Below are positions 1-8,604 of a stretch of 29,779 nt of DNA, piece by piece. The stretch is from positions 1-29,779 of the forward strand of contig JAEWMS010000058.1 of the NCBI GenBank assembly GCA_023393115.1, read 5' to 3'. How positions within the stretch are numbered: position 1 is the first letter of the stretch; each line of letters starts with the position of its first letter. The translations under genes and the position numbers were made by a program. Below the pieces are notes generated by a model. The model was not told where the DNA came from and ran no database searches. It was given only the letters and a program-made list of their open reading frames with translations. The stretch comes from Bacillota bacterium (GTDB taxonomy: Bacteria > Bacillota > Clostridia > Acetivibrionales > DSM-1351).

Positions 1-118
1 TCCAGCTTCCTTCAGATTCCCCGTCGCCGAGGACACCCTTGCTCTTGGCTATGTGCTTGGCACTATCAACCTGCACTCGGGACTTTCACCCGTTAGATTG
101 CGCCCATGCTGGGCGCAC
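1..118 (-). mobile_element. 5' end of a group IIC intron (truncated by window edge)
   Basis: Read on the minus strand, the segment begins GTGCGCCCAGCATGGGCGC at position 118. It continues with GGGTGAAAGTCCCG, GCAAGGGTGTCC, GGCGAC and GGAATCTGAAGGAAGC. These are the conserved opening and domain I blocks of bacterial group IIC introns (the Oceanobacillus iheyensis intron has the same block order). Class C introns are known to insert just behind intrinsic terminators. Here the first intron base lies one base past the T-run of the tRNA-Trp terminator, exactly that preference. The rest of domain I, any reverse-transcriptase ORF and the 3' end lie outside the window, so completeness cannot be judged. 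Confidence 0.9.
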
Positions 119-119
119 C

Positions 120-154
120 AAAAAAAAACACCCTACACTAACGTGTAAGATGTT
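120..154 (-). terminator. Intrinsic terminator of the tRNA-Trp transcript and intron target
   Basis: On the minus strand AACATCTTACAC and GTGTAGGGTGTT form a 12-bp stem (two or three G-T pairs) around a 4-nt loop. Nine T residues follow, then one G, then the group IIC intron. The terminator ends the tRNA-Trp transcript and also serves as the intron's 5' exon. Confidence 0.9.
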
Positions 155-162
155 TTTTCTTT

Positions 163-238
163 TGGCAGGGGAGACAGGACTTGAACCCGCAGCCGACGGT
201 TTTGGAGACCGCTACTCTACCAATTGCGCTACTCCCCT
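163..238 (-). tRNA. tRNA-Trp (anticodon CCA)
   Basis: On the minus strand a 7-bp acceptor stem AGGGGAG/CTCCCCT, a D-arm, an anticodon stem GCGGT/ACCGT-type with loop CTCCAAA (anticodon CCA), and a T-arm with GGTTCAAGTCC can be folded. The discriminator is G and the CCA end is encoded. The gene is 76 nt including CCA. A promoter lies just upstream (251-280) and a terminator just downstream, so it appears to be a single-gene transcription unit. Confidence 0.97.
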
Positions 239-250
239 AAGACGAATATT

Positions 251-280
251 AGTATACAATACACTTTACATTTTTGTCAA
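251..280 (-). promoter_or_regulatory. Sigma-A-type promoter of tRNA-Trp
   Basis: The minus strand reads TTGACA (280-275), an 18-bp spacer, then TATACT (256-251). The tRNA 5' end is 13 bases past the -10 box, a normal distance for a short tRNA leader. Confidence 0.8.
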
Positions 281-506
281 TGCTAAATGTGATAAATATG
301 CTAAAAAAACGATTGACGCCGATTAACCGTGAAAAATACATCAATATGCTAATTTTTAAGTTAATATACGACTAAAATATTTCCGCAATATATTATTAAT
401 ATTGCTCCTTTGCTTAAAAAAATGTATTATTAAAAGTGGAAAGATTTTATTTGTAACAGGAATTATTTCATTAACATTTGTCGAAAAACTTTTGAATGAG
501 GCAGCG

Positions 507-1247
507 ATGAAATTCAAAGATAATTTCTTTATTTTATTTATAATATTCTTACTTTTAGGTACTTTAGCTACTATTCAAATCCGAAGCACTGTCAGTATGC
601 AGAGGGAGAATGCCGAGACTTTGAATTTGGATAAGCTTAAAAGTCAGCTGGATTCAAGAGTAAAGCTTGGCGAGTCCTACAAGTCGCAGATTTCGAAGTT
701 GGAAAATGATATCGAGGCTTTTATCAAGGCTTCTTCAAACAATGTTACCAACGCCGAATCAAAAATAGAGCTTGACTATCTTAGACTTATCTGTGGTTTG
801 ACAGAGGTCACAGGTGACGGAATAATTATTACTTTGAATGATGCAGAAGAACCAAAGATGCTCGAGGGCGAAGCCGTTATGGACTATATCATTCATGACT
901 CCGATATCCTCAATGTTGTGAATCAGCTCAGAGTCGGCGGTGCTCAGGCTATATCCATTAACAATGAGCGCATAATATCCACCAGCGAACAGGTGTGTGC
1001 CGGCCCAACAATAAAGGTAAACAGTAACCGCTATGCTGTTCCTTATGAAATTAAAGCAATAGGTGATCCTGAGCAGTTATATGGTACCTTAAGCGAAAGC
1101 GGTATTCTTGATGAGATGTCGGCCCTTGGCAAGAGGGTTACAATGACTCGGAAAGAGGGTATTGAAATACCCAAGTTTTCCAACGATATCAGAGGTTTGA
1201 TTTCCAAATTGGAGGTAGTTAATGATGAAAGCAAAGAAAATAAGTAG
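507..1247 (+). CDS. DUF881 family membrane-anchored coiled-coil protein (first copy)
   Basis: This is a 246-aa protein with one N-terminal membrane helix after MKFKDN, a predicted coiled coil (about residues 30-75), then the globular DUF881 domain. The domain shows the family pattern of a 'GDGIIITL' strand, a 'VVNQLRVGGAQAISINNERI' block and a 'YEIKAIGDPEQL' segment. DUF881 proteins are widespread in Firmicutes and Actinobacteria, often near division genes; their biochemical role is not established. The ATG at 507 is preferred because GAGG lies five bases upstream. An in-frame ATG at 402 would add 35 residues without a clear ribosome site. It overlaps the next gene, a paralogue, by 26 bases, so the two are probably co-translated. 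Confidence 0.88.
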   Translation: MKFKDNFFILFIIFLLLGTLATIQIRSTVSMQRENAETLNLDKLKSQLDSRVKLGESYKSQISKLENDIEAFIKASSNNVTNAESKIELDYLRLICGLTEVTGDGIIITLNDAEEPKMLEGEAVMDYIIHDSDILNVVNQLRVGGAQAISINNERIISTSEQVCAGPTIKVNSNRYAVPYEIKAIGDPEQLYGTLSESGILDEMSALGKRVTMTRKEGIEIPKFSNDIRGLISKLEVVNDESKENK

Positions 1248-1926
1248 AAATATATCCATTTCCTTGATATGTGTTATTTTGGGACTAGCATTATCCTGGC
1301 AGTTTCAGAGTATACGTAATAATGCAAAGGTTATTAACCTGGAAAGCCAGAAAAAGGATGATCTGATTGTTAAAATACTTAATGAGCAGAAAAATAATGA
1401 AAATCTCAGATCCAAGCTTACTGAATTACAGACTCAGCTTGACAAGTTTGAAAAAGCCAGAGGTAACTCCGATGAGAATTTTAAGCTTCTAACCGACGAA
1501 ATCCAAAAGCTGAAAACCGTTGCAGGACTTACCGATGTTAAAGGCAAGGGAGTTATCGTAACCTTTGCGAAGGAGGATGCCCTTAATGTGGAGGACGATG
1601 ATCTTTTGTTTGTACTTAATGAACTACGGGCTACAGATGCTCAGGCTTTAGCCATTAATGAACAAAGAATCATTGATACAAGTGAAGTGAGAGTTGCCGG
1701 AGGCTATATAATGATTAACGGGAGACACGTTACACCGCCTTATGTAGTCAAAGCCATCGTTGACCCCGATAATGCAGTAAATGCTCTGAATATGATTGGC
1801 GGAGCCCTTGAAAAAATAAAGTTGTTTATAGATGTTGACGTTGAAAAATCGGATAATATAGAAATTCCTAAAATAAGTGAGGAACTGATTAAAATCGATA
1901 AATTAAAGACTGTGGAAAAGAATTAA
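1222..1926 (+). CDS. DUF881 family membrane-anchored coiled-coil protein (second copy)
   Basis: This 234-aa protein has the same architecture as the preceding gene: a basic N-terminus (MMKAKKISRN), one membrane helix (about residues 10-28), a charged coiled coil (30-80) and a DUF881 domain with 'GKGVIVTF', 'LLFVLNELRATDAQALAINE' and 'PYVVKAIVDPDN'. GGAGG lies six bases before the ATG, inside the end of the upstream gene. The pair looks like a tandem duplication; divergence is considerable, so the two may act as partners rather than as redundant copies. A strong terminator follows, making the pair a two-gene unit. Confidence 0.9.
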   Translation: MMKAKKISRNISISLICVILGLALSWQFQSIRNNAKVINLESQKKDDLIVKILNEQKNNENLRSKLTELQTQLDKFEKARGNSDENFKLLTDEIQKLKTVAGLTDVKGKGVIVTFAKEDALNVEDDDLLFVLNELRATDAQALAINEQRIIDTSEVRVAGGYIMINGRHVTPPYVVKAIVDPDNAVNALNMIGGALEKIKLFIDVDVEKSDNIEIPKISEELIKIDKLKTVEKN

Positions 1927-1940
1927 AAGCGGTTATGGCT

Positions 1941-1986
1941 GAGCCTTGCGGTATGTTAAAACATCATACCCAAGGCTCTTTTTTTG
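1941..1986 (+). terminator. Intrinsic terminator after the DUF881 pair
   Basis: GAGCCTTGCGGTATG pairs with CATACCCAAGGCTC with a single bulged base; the loop is about 9 nt and a run of seven T follows. It separates the DUF881 pair from pdaA. Confidence 0.93.
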
Positions 1987-2069
1987 TTCTCAAATTCATA
2001 AAAACTTTATATAAATAAATATAATTATTTTTTTATGATGTACTAATTACGTCAATGGGGGTAGTCATA

Positions 2070-2996
2070 TTGAGAGTGAAAAAAGTTATCGCTATATTTA
2101 TCATACTGGTTATTTTTGCCTTGTTATTCAATTATTTTGTAATAAAGAATAACAAAACCAGTGTAAATACAGGCCTTGCCGATTTGGGAGGGGTATACAG
2201 TGCCAGCAGCAGAAATGTTGACTTTTCAGAAGAGCTTACAGGTAAAGTCATGGATGAGGCTAATTCTGCATGGCGGAAACCCTCTGCTCAAGCTAGTGTT
2301 TATACCTTTGAGCAGAAAAGATGCTGGGGGATATCGCGTCAGCCAAACGGCCAAACTCCCAAGGCTGATCCCGGAGCCAACGAACTTCTTCAGAAATATG
2401 GAGGAAGGTATGTTGGTGATGTAAATAAGAACATAATTTATCTAACTTTTGATGAAGGTTATGAAAATGGATATACCTCAAAAATTTTGGATGCCCTAAG
2501 AGACAATAACGTTAAAGCTGCATTTTTTATTACAGGCCCATATCTTAATGAACATCAGGATCTTGTAAGAAGAATGGTTGAGGAAGGCCATACCGTAGGG
2601 AACCACACAATCCATCACCCAAGTCTGCCCGAAAAGGAGGATTCGCGGATAGAGGAAGAGGTTCTAGGGCTTGAAAGGGCTTTTTCAGAAAAATTCGGTT
2701 TAAAAATGAAATTTCTAAGACCTCCAAAAGGGGAATACAGTGAGCGCAGTCTGAATATTACAAGCAAGCTGGGATATTGTAACCTATTCTGGAGCTTTGC
2801 ATATGATGATTGGCACAGGGATAAAATCCGCGGCCCGGAGTATGCCTATAAAAAGGTTATGACTAATCTGCACAACGGCGCTATTATCCTTCTCCATGCT
2901 GTATCAAAGGATAATGCGGATGCTTTGGATATGATAATAAAAGGAGCCCGGGCTAACGGATATGAATTCGGTAATGTGGAGGATCTGGCAAATTAA
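2070..2996 (+). CDS. pdaA: Delta-lactam-biosynthetic peptidoglycan de-N-acetylase PdaA
   Basis: This NodB-fold polysaccharide deacetylase acts on muramic acid of the spore cortex, one step in making the muramic delta-lactam needed for germination. After an N-terminal membrane helix, the protein carries 'YLTFDEGYENGYTSKILDAL', the metal-binding 'GNHTIHHPSLP' block, 'FLRPPKGEYSERSL' and the C-terminal 'GAIILLHAVSKDNADALD'. This order is specific to PdaA; ordinary deacetylases have TFDDG where this one has TFDEG. The start is likely the TTG at 2070, about seven bases after GGGGG. An in-frame ATG at 2055 overlaps that ribosome site and has none of its own. Cortex genes of this type are usually made in the forespore; no convincing sporulation promoter was identified here. 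Confidence 0.93.
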   Translation: MRVKKVIAIFIILVIFALLFNYFVIKNNKTSVNTGLADLGGVYSASSRNVDFSEELTGKVMDEANSAWRKPSAQASVYTFEQKRCWGISRQPNGQTPKADPGANELLQKYGGRYVGDVNKNIIYLTFDEGYENGYTSKILDALRDNNVKAAFFITGPYLNEHQDLVRRMVEEGHTVGNHTIHHPSLPEKEDSRIEEEVLGLERAFSEKFGLKMKFLRPPKGEYSERSLNITSKLGYCNLFWSFAYDDWHRDKIRGPEYAYKKVMTNLHNGAIILLHAVSKDNADALDMIIKGARANGYEFGNVEDLAN

Positions 2997-3026
2997 AGCC
3001 AAAATTTATTAAATCAGAGGGCGATT

Positions 3027-3428
3027 ATGGTTCATAGAAATTCTACTACAAATAGAGAAATGCACACAAAAAAAGGGAGAAGTCAGCAAAAGGGGAGAAA
3101 TCTGCAAAAAGGTAAGGATTCCGGCAAAGATAAAACCACAGATAAAAATAAGGTTGCAAAAAAAATCGGCATTAAGGAAAAGGTGACAGAAATTCTGGAA
3201 CTGCCTAAAGAGATAGTATTAAATATGCCCAAGCTTACTATGCTGGGGAACGGGGACCTTATCGTTGAAAATTATAAAGGAATTTTGGAATACGATGAAG
3301 GCGTTATAAGGCTTAATACCACGTCGGGAATTATTAAGGTTATAGGTACAAACATTTATATTAAGGAAATCACACTGGAAAGCATAATGATCTTCGGTGA
3401 CATCCACTCACTGGAATTCATGAAATAA
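3027..3428 (+). CDS. yqfC: Sporulation protein YqfC with lysine-rich N-terminal extension
   Basis: The C-terminal two thirds matches the YqfC family: 'ELPKEIVLNMPKLTMLGNGD', 'VENYKGILEYDEGVIRLNTT' and 'YIKEITLESIMIFGDI'. YqfC is a small protein made during sporulation and always paired with YqfD; its molecular function is unknown. At 133 aa it is longer than the usual 90-100. The extra 40 or so residues are Lys/Gly/Gln-rich low-complexity sequence (QQKGRNLQKGKDSGKDKTTD). GAGGG lies just before the ATG at 3027; an internal ATG at 3060 is possible but has a poorer ribosome site. It begins the yqfC-yqfD-phoH-pgpH-ybeY run. Confidence 0.9.
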   Translation: MVHRNSTTNREMHTKKGRSQQKGRNLQKGKDSGKDKTTDKNKVAKKIGIKEKVTEILELPKEIVLNMPKLTMLGNGDLIVENYKGILEYDEGVIRLNTTSGIIKVIGTNIYIKEITLESIMIFGDIHSLEFMK

Positions 3429-3482
3429 AGTATGCCGGAAAAAGCGCACTTTAGTACGTTTGACACGCAGATAGGAGATATA

Positions 3483-4715
3483 ATGTTAATTTGGAGATTA
3501 TGGAATTATATTATTGGATATGTTATTATTAATGTAGAGGGATATTTTTTGGAGAAATTTATAAATATATGTACCCACAGGAATATCCGGTTATGGAATG
3601 TCAAATGGCAAAAAAACAACAGAGTAACCATGAAGCTTAGTATAAGCGACTTTAAACTGATAAGGCCTGTTGTTAAAAAGACCAGGTGCAGGGTACATAT
3701 AATAAAAAGGAAAGGTATCCCGTTTATATTGAACAGGTACAAGAGCCGTAAGGCTTTTGTCATAGGTTCAGGAATATGTATAATTGCTTTTTTTTTGATA
3801 TCCTCCTTTATATGGGATATAACGATTTCTGGAAACAATAACGTTTCAACAGAATTCATTCTGGAGAGGTTAAAGGAAAACGGAGTAGAACCGGGAGCAT
3901 TAAAATATGGAATTGATACAGATGATATTGTTGAAAATATGATGCTCCAGATAAACGATCTGGCCAGAATGAGTCTATCGCTGAAAGGGACCAGAATCTA
4001 TGTTAATGTTACCGAAAGAACAAAACCACCTGTATTGGTAAATAAAAATATACCCTGTGATATCATAGCTTCAAGAGATGGGGTTATTTATTCAATAGTC
4101 GCCAAGGAGGGACTTGAGACAGTAAAGATTGGAGATACTGTTACAAAGGGGCAGCTTTTAATTGCCGGAAAAATCGACAATGTAAAAAATCCTGAACTGC
4201 CTCCTTTGATGGTACATTCCATTGGAAGCGTCAAGGCCAGAACCTGGTATGAAGGGACTGCCCAAATAGATCAAAACCTTGTGACGGTAAAAAGGACGGG
4301 GTTAAAAAAGGATCAATATTCTCTTGTCCTTTTTACTAAAAAGCTTAAATTATTTCATGGAAAAATTCCATTTGATAATTCTGAACATATACAGGTGAAT
4401 AAGAAGCTTTCCCTTGGAGCTGATTTCGCATTACCTTTTGAATTGGTCATTGATCAGTATTATGAATATGAATTAGAGCAAAATAAAATTGATATGGCAA
4501 CTGCAAAAAAAATTGCTTCGGATAAAGCAGTTGAATTGGCTCAGGAGAAAGTACCTTCTCATGCAGAGGTGCTAAAAAAGAATTTATTAGAACTTGAAGA
4601 CGACAACGGAGTTAAATCAGTAAGAGCTGTAATAGAATGTATTGAAGATATTGGATTAACACAAGAAATCGATGATATTGGAATTACTCAAGAATTGGAA
4701 GATGTTATACACTAG
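3483..4715 (+). CDS. yqfD: Sporulation protein YqfD
   Basis: This 410-aa YqfD/SpoIV-type membrane protein of the mother cell is known to be sporulation-associated in Firmicutes. It starts MLIWRLWNYIIGYVIINVEG, followed by a cysteine-containing soluble part, a membrane helix near residues 98-118 ('SGICIIAFFLISSFIWDITI'), and a large extracytoplasmic region beginning 'ISGNNNVSTEFILERLKENG', reminiscent of the POTRA-like part of the family. The ATG at 3483 is chosen because GGAGATATA lies immediately upstream and it restores the family's usual N-terminus. An earlier in-frame ATG at 3432 overlaps the yqfC end region without a good ribosome site. The last 20 residues contain a short acidic repeat (DIGLTQEIDDIGITQELEDV). 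Confidence 0.92.
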   Translation: MLIWRLWNYIIGYVIINVEGYFLEKFINICTHRNIRLWNVKWQKNNRVTMKLSISDFKLIRPVVKKTRCRVHIIKRKGIPFILNRYKSRKAFVIGSGICIIAFFLISSFIWDITISGNNNVSTEFILERLKENGVEPGALKYGIDTDDIVENMMLQINDLARMSLSLKGTRIYVNVTERTKPPVLVNKNIPCDIIASRDGVIYSIVAKEGLETVKIGDTVTKGQLLIAGKIDNVKNPELPPLMVHSIGSVKARTWYEGTAQIDQNLVTVKRTGLKKDQYSLVLFTKKLKLFHGKIPFDNSEHIQVNKKLSLGADFALPFELVIDQYYEYELEQNKIDMATAKKIASDKAVELAQEKVPSHAEVLKKNLLELEDDNGVKSVRAVIECIEDIGLTQEIDDIGITQELEDVIH

Positions 4716-4733
4716 ATTGGAGGAATGTAGTAC

Positions 4734-5711
4734 TTGGCAGAAATAATTGAAAAGAGCATTGATTTTTACAGTATTGAGTATGCAATGAATATTTTCGGAA
4801 ACTACGATGAAAATATTAAGATCATAGAGGAAGCCTTCAAGGTGAAGGTATTAACCAGAGGAACTTCAATAACCATAAGCGGTGAACCGGAAAATGTACA
4901 GAAGGCTGAAACAGTTGTTATAAAGCTTTTGGAAATAGCGAAACAAGGACAGTCTATTACCAGACAAAATGTTCAGTATTTAGTGGGCCTTACCCATGAA
5001 AAGCAGATAGAAAAAGCTGATGAAATAATACAGGATTATGTTTGTCTTACTGCAAAGGGAAAGCAGATAAAGTACAAGACCCATGGTCAGAAGCTCTACT
5101 TTAACGCTATAAAGAAAAATGATATTGTTTTTGGAATAGGGCCGGCTGGTACGGGTAAAACCTTTCTGGCTGTGGCCATGGCAGTTACAGCCTTTAGAAA
5201 CAAGGAGGTTGACAGGATAATTCTCACAAGACCTGCTGTGGAAGCTGGTGAAAAATTAGGATTCCTGCCCGGAGACCTGCAAAACAAGGTAGATCCTTAT
5301 CTGAGACCTTTATATGACGGTTTGTATGAAATAATGGGTGCTGATCTATATATGAAATACCTTGAAAGAGGTATGATAGAGATCGCTCCCCTGGCCTACA
5401 TGAGGGGTAGAACTCTGGATAACTCTTTCATAATACTTGATGAGGCCCAAAACACAACTCCTGAGCAAATGAAGATGTTTCTGACCAGAATAGGCTTTAA
5501 CTCAAAGGCAGTTATTACAGGTGATATCACGCAGGTGGATTTGCCGGGTGAAAAGAAATCGGGCCTCAAGGAAGTGACCAATATACTAAAGGATATTAAC
5601 GGTATAGAATTTGTATACCTGACCGAAAAGGATGTTGTCAGACACGAACTGGTTCAGAAAATTATAGTTGCATACGAAAAATATGATAAGAAGAGTAACG
5701 TCAAATCATAG
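4734..5711 (+). CDS. phoH: PhoH family ATPase (KH plus PhoH domains)
   Basis: This is a 325-aa cytoplasmic protein. Residues 20-70 form a KH-like RNA-binding region. The PhoH ATPase domain has the P-loop GPAGTGKT at 136-143 and a DEAQN Walker B at 236-240, followed by 'LTRIGFNSKAVITGDITQVD'. PhoH/YbeZ proteins act with the YbeY endoribonuclease in rRNA maturation, and ybeY lies two genes downstream. Translation starts at TTG (4734) ten or so bases after GGAGG; there is no ATG alternative. The gap to yqfD is only 18 bases, consistent with an operon. Confidence 0.95.
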   Translation: MAEIIEKSIDFYSIEYAMNIFGNYDENIKIIEEAFKVKVLTRGTSITISGEPENVQKAETVVIKLLEIAKQGQSITRQNVQYLVGLTHEKQIEKADEIIQDYVCLTAKGKQIKYKTHGQKLYFNAIKKNDIVFGIGPAGTGKTFLAVAMAVTAFRNKEVDRIILTRPAVEAGEKLGFLPGDLQNKVDPYLRPLYDGLYEIMGADLYMKYLERGMIEIAPLAYMRGRTLDNSFIILDEAQNTTPEQMKMFLTRIGFNSKAVITGDITQVDLPGEKKSGLKEVTNILKDINGIEFVYLTEKDVVRHELVQKIIVAYEKYDKKSNVKS

Positions 5712-5729
5712 TTTTTAGGGGATCAACAA

Positions 5730-8096
5730 ATGAAAAAAAATAAAAAAAATAGCAATAAGCTTAACAAAATTGCCAGGAATATCAATGTTCAAAAGGTATT
5801 CCTGGTTTTAGTCACTGTTTTAATAGCTTTTTTTATAATTGAATCAGGTGCTCAGCCCACTAAGTATAAGCTCAGTGTTGGAGATGTGTCCATGCATGAC
5901 ATTACAGCACCCAGAGATATTGTAAATGAGGTTCTTACTGAGCAAAACAGGCTGGCTGCAATGGAAAATGTTGAACCTGTTACAAAGGAAGATACAAAAG
6001 CCTTTATGGAAGTAATTCTGAAAAATGATGATTTTTTTAAGGCAGTTGCAAGCGCAAGGATAAGTGTGGAAAGATATGTAAAGGATTTGGGTATTTCCTT
6101 AAGGGACGAAAATTATGCTCAATATCTGAAGGACGCACAGGAGAGTGCAATAGCAGGCTTGTCAATTAAGGTGAAAACCCAAGGCATAACACTGTCTCAG
6201 AACCAGATAAACTATCTTATTACCAAAGCTTCCGATGAAGAGCTTGAAACCTTTGAAGCTTTGACAAAGCAGCTTATCTCTGAATCAATGGCAGAGGCTG
6301 TTACCGAAAGTAACCTTGCAATACATATACATAGACTGCAGAACAGCTATCAAAGTGAACAGGGTATCAGTCAGGAACTGAAAAATATAGGTGAACAGCT
6401 GGTCAGAAGTATTTTAAAGCCAAACAGGATTGTCGATGATGAAGCTACAGCAAAGAAAAAAGAGGAAGCCTATAATGATAATGCAAATATAGTCAAAATA
6501 AAGAAAGAGTCCAGAATTATAAGCTTTGGTGATATAGTAACAACAGACAAATTGAAATTACTCGAAGAACTAAATCTTCTGGAGACAAAAGGAAGGTACG
6601 ATTATCTGTTCTCTGCCGGTATTTTTCTAATTATTTCTATGCTTGCCGCTCTGACAGCAGTATTCTTGAAAAAATATAACAGGGACATCTATAATAGTCG
6701 GAAATACATTCTATTAATCTGCCTGATAGTTACCATAATCCTAGTATTGGCCAGGTATCTGTTTACTTTTTACAATGGGCTGGTAATACCAATATTTGTT
6801 GGAACAATGCTTATAGCAACACTCCTGAACGTAGAAACTGCCATTGTTATAAATTGTGTATTAACCATTGCCATATCAATCATGTCCAAGGGAGATGACA
6901 AATTCCTGTATATGGGACTGGTATGCGGTGTGATATCTGCCTTTTTTGTTTCAAAGGCTAACCAGCGAAGTAAAATGTCTATGAACGGTATACTGCTCGG
7001 GTTAATAAACATTGTCTTCATTGTTTGCCTGGATTTCATAAACAAAAGTGGCTCAAGGGAAATATTGACCGACAGTATTGTGGTATTCCTAAACGGTTTT
7101 GTTTCAATGATACTGACAATAGGCTTCCTTCCGTTTTTGGAAAGTGCCTTTAACATTGTAACACCTTTAAAGCTTCTGGAATTGTCAAATCCCAACCATC
7201 CTCTGCTGAAGCGACTGCTTATTGAGGCACCGGGAACCTATCATCACAGTCTGATGGTGGGAAACCTTGCAGAGATTGCTACTGAGGAATTGGGCGGAAA
7301 TGCTCTTCTGGCCAGAACAGGTGCTTACTTCCATGACGTGGGCAAACTTAAGAGGCCTGACTTATTCAAGGAAAATCAGCTTACTGAAAACCCCCATGAC
7401 AGGATGACACCAAGTCTCAGTACACTTGTTATAACGTCCCATACCAAGGATGGGCTGGATATAGCAACCAAATACAAGCTGCCTCAGGTGATACTCGATA
7501 TAATAAAACAACATCATGGAACAACTCTGGTAGCTTATTTCTACCATAAGGCTCTAAAGAGTGAGAAAGACGGCACTGAGATAAAACAGGAAAATTTCAG
7601 ATATGAAGGGCCCAAGCCTCAGACCAGGGAAGCTGCCATCGTAATGCTGGCAGACTCTGTTGAAGCTGCTGTGAGGTCCATGACCGACAAAACAGAAGCT
7701 AAAATTGAAGCTTTGATAAGAAAGATAATTAAGGATAAGCTTGATGATGGCCAGCTGGACAACTGTAAGCTCACTTTAAATGATCTCAATAAAATAGCTA
7801 ATTCCTTTATGAAGGTTTTAAGCGGATACTTTCATGCCAGAGAACAGTACCCTGAAATAAAGGAAGCTGCTACTGGAGAGAATAAGTCTTATACCGAAGC
7901 TGCTATAGATAAAGAAACGATAGATAAAGCTGCCATAGACAAGGAAGCTGAGGAGAAAGCAGTTATAGAAAGAGCAGTTAACGACAGAGAAGTTAATGAG
8001 AGAGAAATGAAAGAGAAATTAGCCTTTGAGGGTATGGAAAATAGGGAAGAAACCGGTAAAAAAGGAGAAGCAAGAATTGATAATAATAGAAAATGA
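5730..8096 (+). CDS. pgpH: 7TM-HD family phosphohydrolase, probable c-di-AMP phosphodiesterase PgpH
   Basis: The domain order is: an N-terminal membrane helix (about 25-43), a long extracellular 7TMR-HDED domain (about 45-285), seven membrane helices (about 290-475) and a cytoplasmic HD domain. The HD domain shows 'GTYHHSLMVGNLAE', 'YFHDVGKLKRPDLFKENQ' and 'IIKQHHGTTLVAYFYHKA'. In Listeria and Bacillus this family hydrolyses c-di-AMP. At 788 aa it exceeds the common 700 or so. The surplus is a highly charged C-terminal tail (about residues 715-788) made of pentad-like units such as AIDKE, TIDKA, AIDKE, AEEKA, VIERA. The last 20 bases overlap the start of ybeY. The gene lies in its usual phoH-pgpH-ybeY position. 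Confidence 0.94.
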   Translation: MKKNKKNSNKLNKIARNINVQKVFLVLVTVLIAFFIIESGAQPTKYKLSVGDVSMHDITAPRDIVNEVLTEQNRLAAMENVEPVTKEDTKAFMEVILKNDDFFKAVASARISVERYVKDLGISLRDENYAQYLKDAQESAIAGLSIKVKTQGITLSQNQINYLITKASDEELETFEALTKQLISESMAEAVTESNLAIHIHRLQNSYQSEQGISQELKNIGEQLVRSILKPNRIVDDEATAKKKEEAYNDNANIVKIKKESRIISFGDIVTTDKLKLLEELNLLETKGRYDYLFSAGIFLIISMLAALTAVFLKKYNRDIYNSRKYILLICLIVTIILVLARYLFTFYNGLVIPIFVGTMLIATLLNVETAIVINCVLTIAISIMSKGDDKFLYMGLVCGVISAFFVSKANQRSKMSMNGILLGLINIVFIVCLDFINKSGSREILTDSIVVFLNGFVSMILTIGFLPFLESAFNIVTPLKLLELSNPNHPLLKRLLIEAPGTYHHSLMVGNLAEIATEELGGNALLARTGAYFHDVGKLKRPDLFKENQLTENPHDRMTPSLSTLVITSHTKDGLDIATKYKLPQVILDIIKQHHGTTLVAYFYHKALKSEKDGTEIKQENFRYEGPKPQTREAAIVMLADSVEAAVRSMTDKTEAKIEALIRKIIKDKLDDGQLDNCKLTLNDLNKIANSFMKVLSGYFHAREQYPEIKEAATGENKSYTEAAIDKETIDKAAIDKEAEEKAVIERAVNDREVNEREMKEKLAFEGMENREETGKKGEARIDNNRK

Positions 8097-8562
8097 GCAG
8101 GATAAAGTAGAAATACCCGATAGCATAATCAAATTAATTGAAAAAACTATAGAACTCTGCATGAAAGCCGAAAAGCTTGCTAAAGCTTATGAGGTAAGTG
8201 TTTTAATAGTGGATGATGAGGAAATCAGGGCTATAAACAAGGAACACAGGGATATTGACAAGTCTACAGACGTACTCTCCTTCCCCATGGCCGAGTTTGA
8301 AAATGGTGAACTCATCTCAGACGAAGGAGATTATGACCTCGAGTTTGAAGAATTGATGCTTGGTGATATAATTATATCAGCAGAAGTTGCAAAAAGGCAG
8401 GCAGATGAATATGGACACTCCTTCGAAAGAGAAATTGCCTTTTTGACAGCGCATTCCTGCTTCCATTTGCTGGGCTATGACCATATGGAAGAGGAAGAGG
8501 AAAAGCTAATGATTGGCAAACAGGAAAGCATACTACAGCAAATGGGTCTTACGAGAAAATAA
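8077..8562 (+). CDS. ybeY: Endoribonuclease YbeY (rRNA maturation factor)
   Basis: This 161-aa single-domain metalloprotein is needed for 16S rRNA 3'-end maturation and ribosome quality control. The zinc site is HSCFHLLGYDH, with histidines at about 126, 130 and 136; 'STDVLSFPM' and 'LGDIIISAEVAKRQA' are the other conserved blocks. The TTG at 8077 is preferred: AAAGGAG lies about ten bases upstream and the resulting length matches the family. An ATG at 8026 would add 17 basic residues that do not belong to the family. The start lies inside the pgpH coding end, so translation is probably coupled. Confidence 0.93.
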   Translation: MIIIENEQDKVEIPDSIIKLIEKTIELCMKAEKLAKAYEVSVLIVDDEEIRAINKEHRDIDKSTDVLSFPMAEFENGELISDEGDYDLEFEELMLGDIIISAEVAKRQADEYGHSFEREIAFLTAHSCFHLLGYDHMEEEEEKLMIGKQESILQQMGLTRK

Positions 8563-8604
8563 TATCATCTGAGAATAATGTGATTGTTTTAATATGGAGT
8601 GTTT

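Noticed and set aside
39..326. 95-codon open frame on the plus strand across the intron end and tRNA-Trp
   Set aside because: It lies antisense to structured RNAs (group IIC intron, terminator and tRNA) and has no ribosome site.
2041..2069. ATG at 2055 as the pdaA start
   Set aside because: It overlaps the GGGGG ribosome site that serves the TTG at 2070 and has no site of its own.
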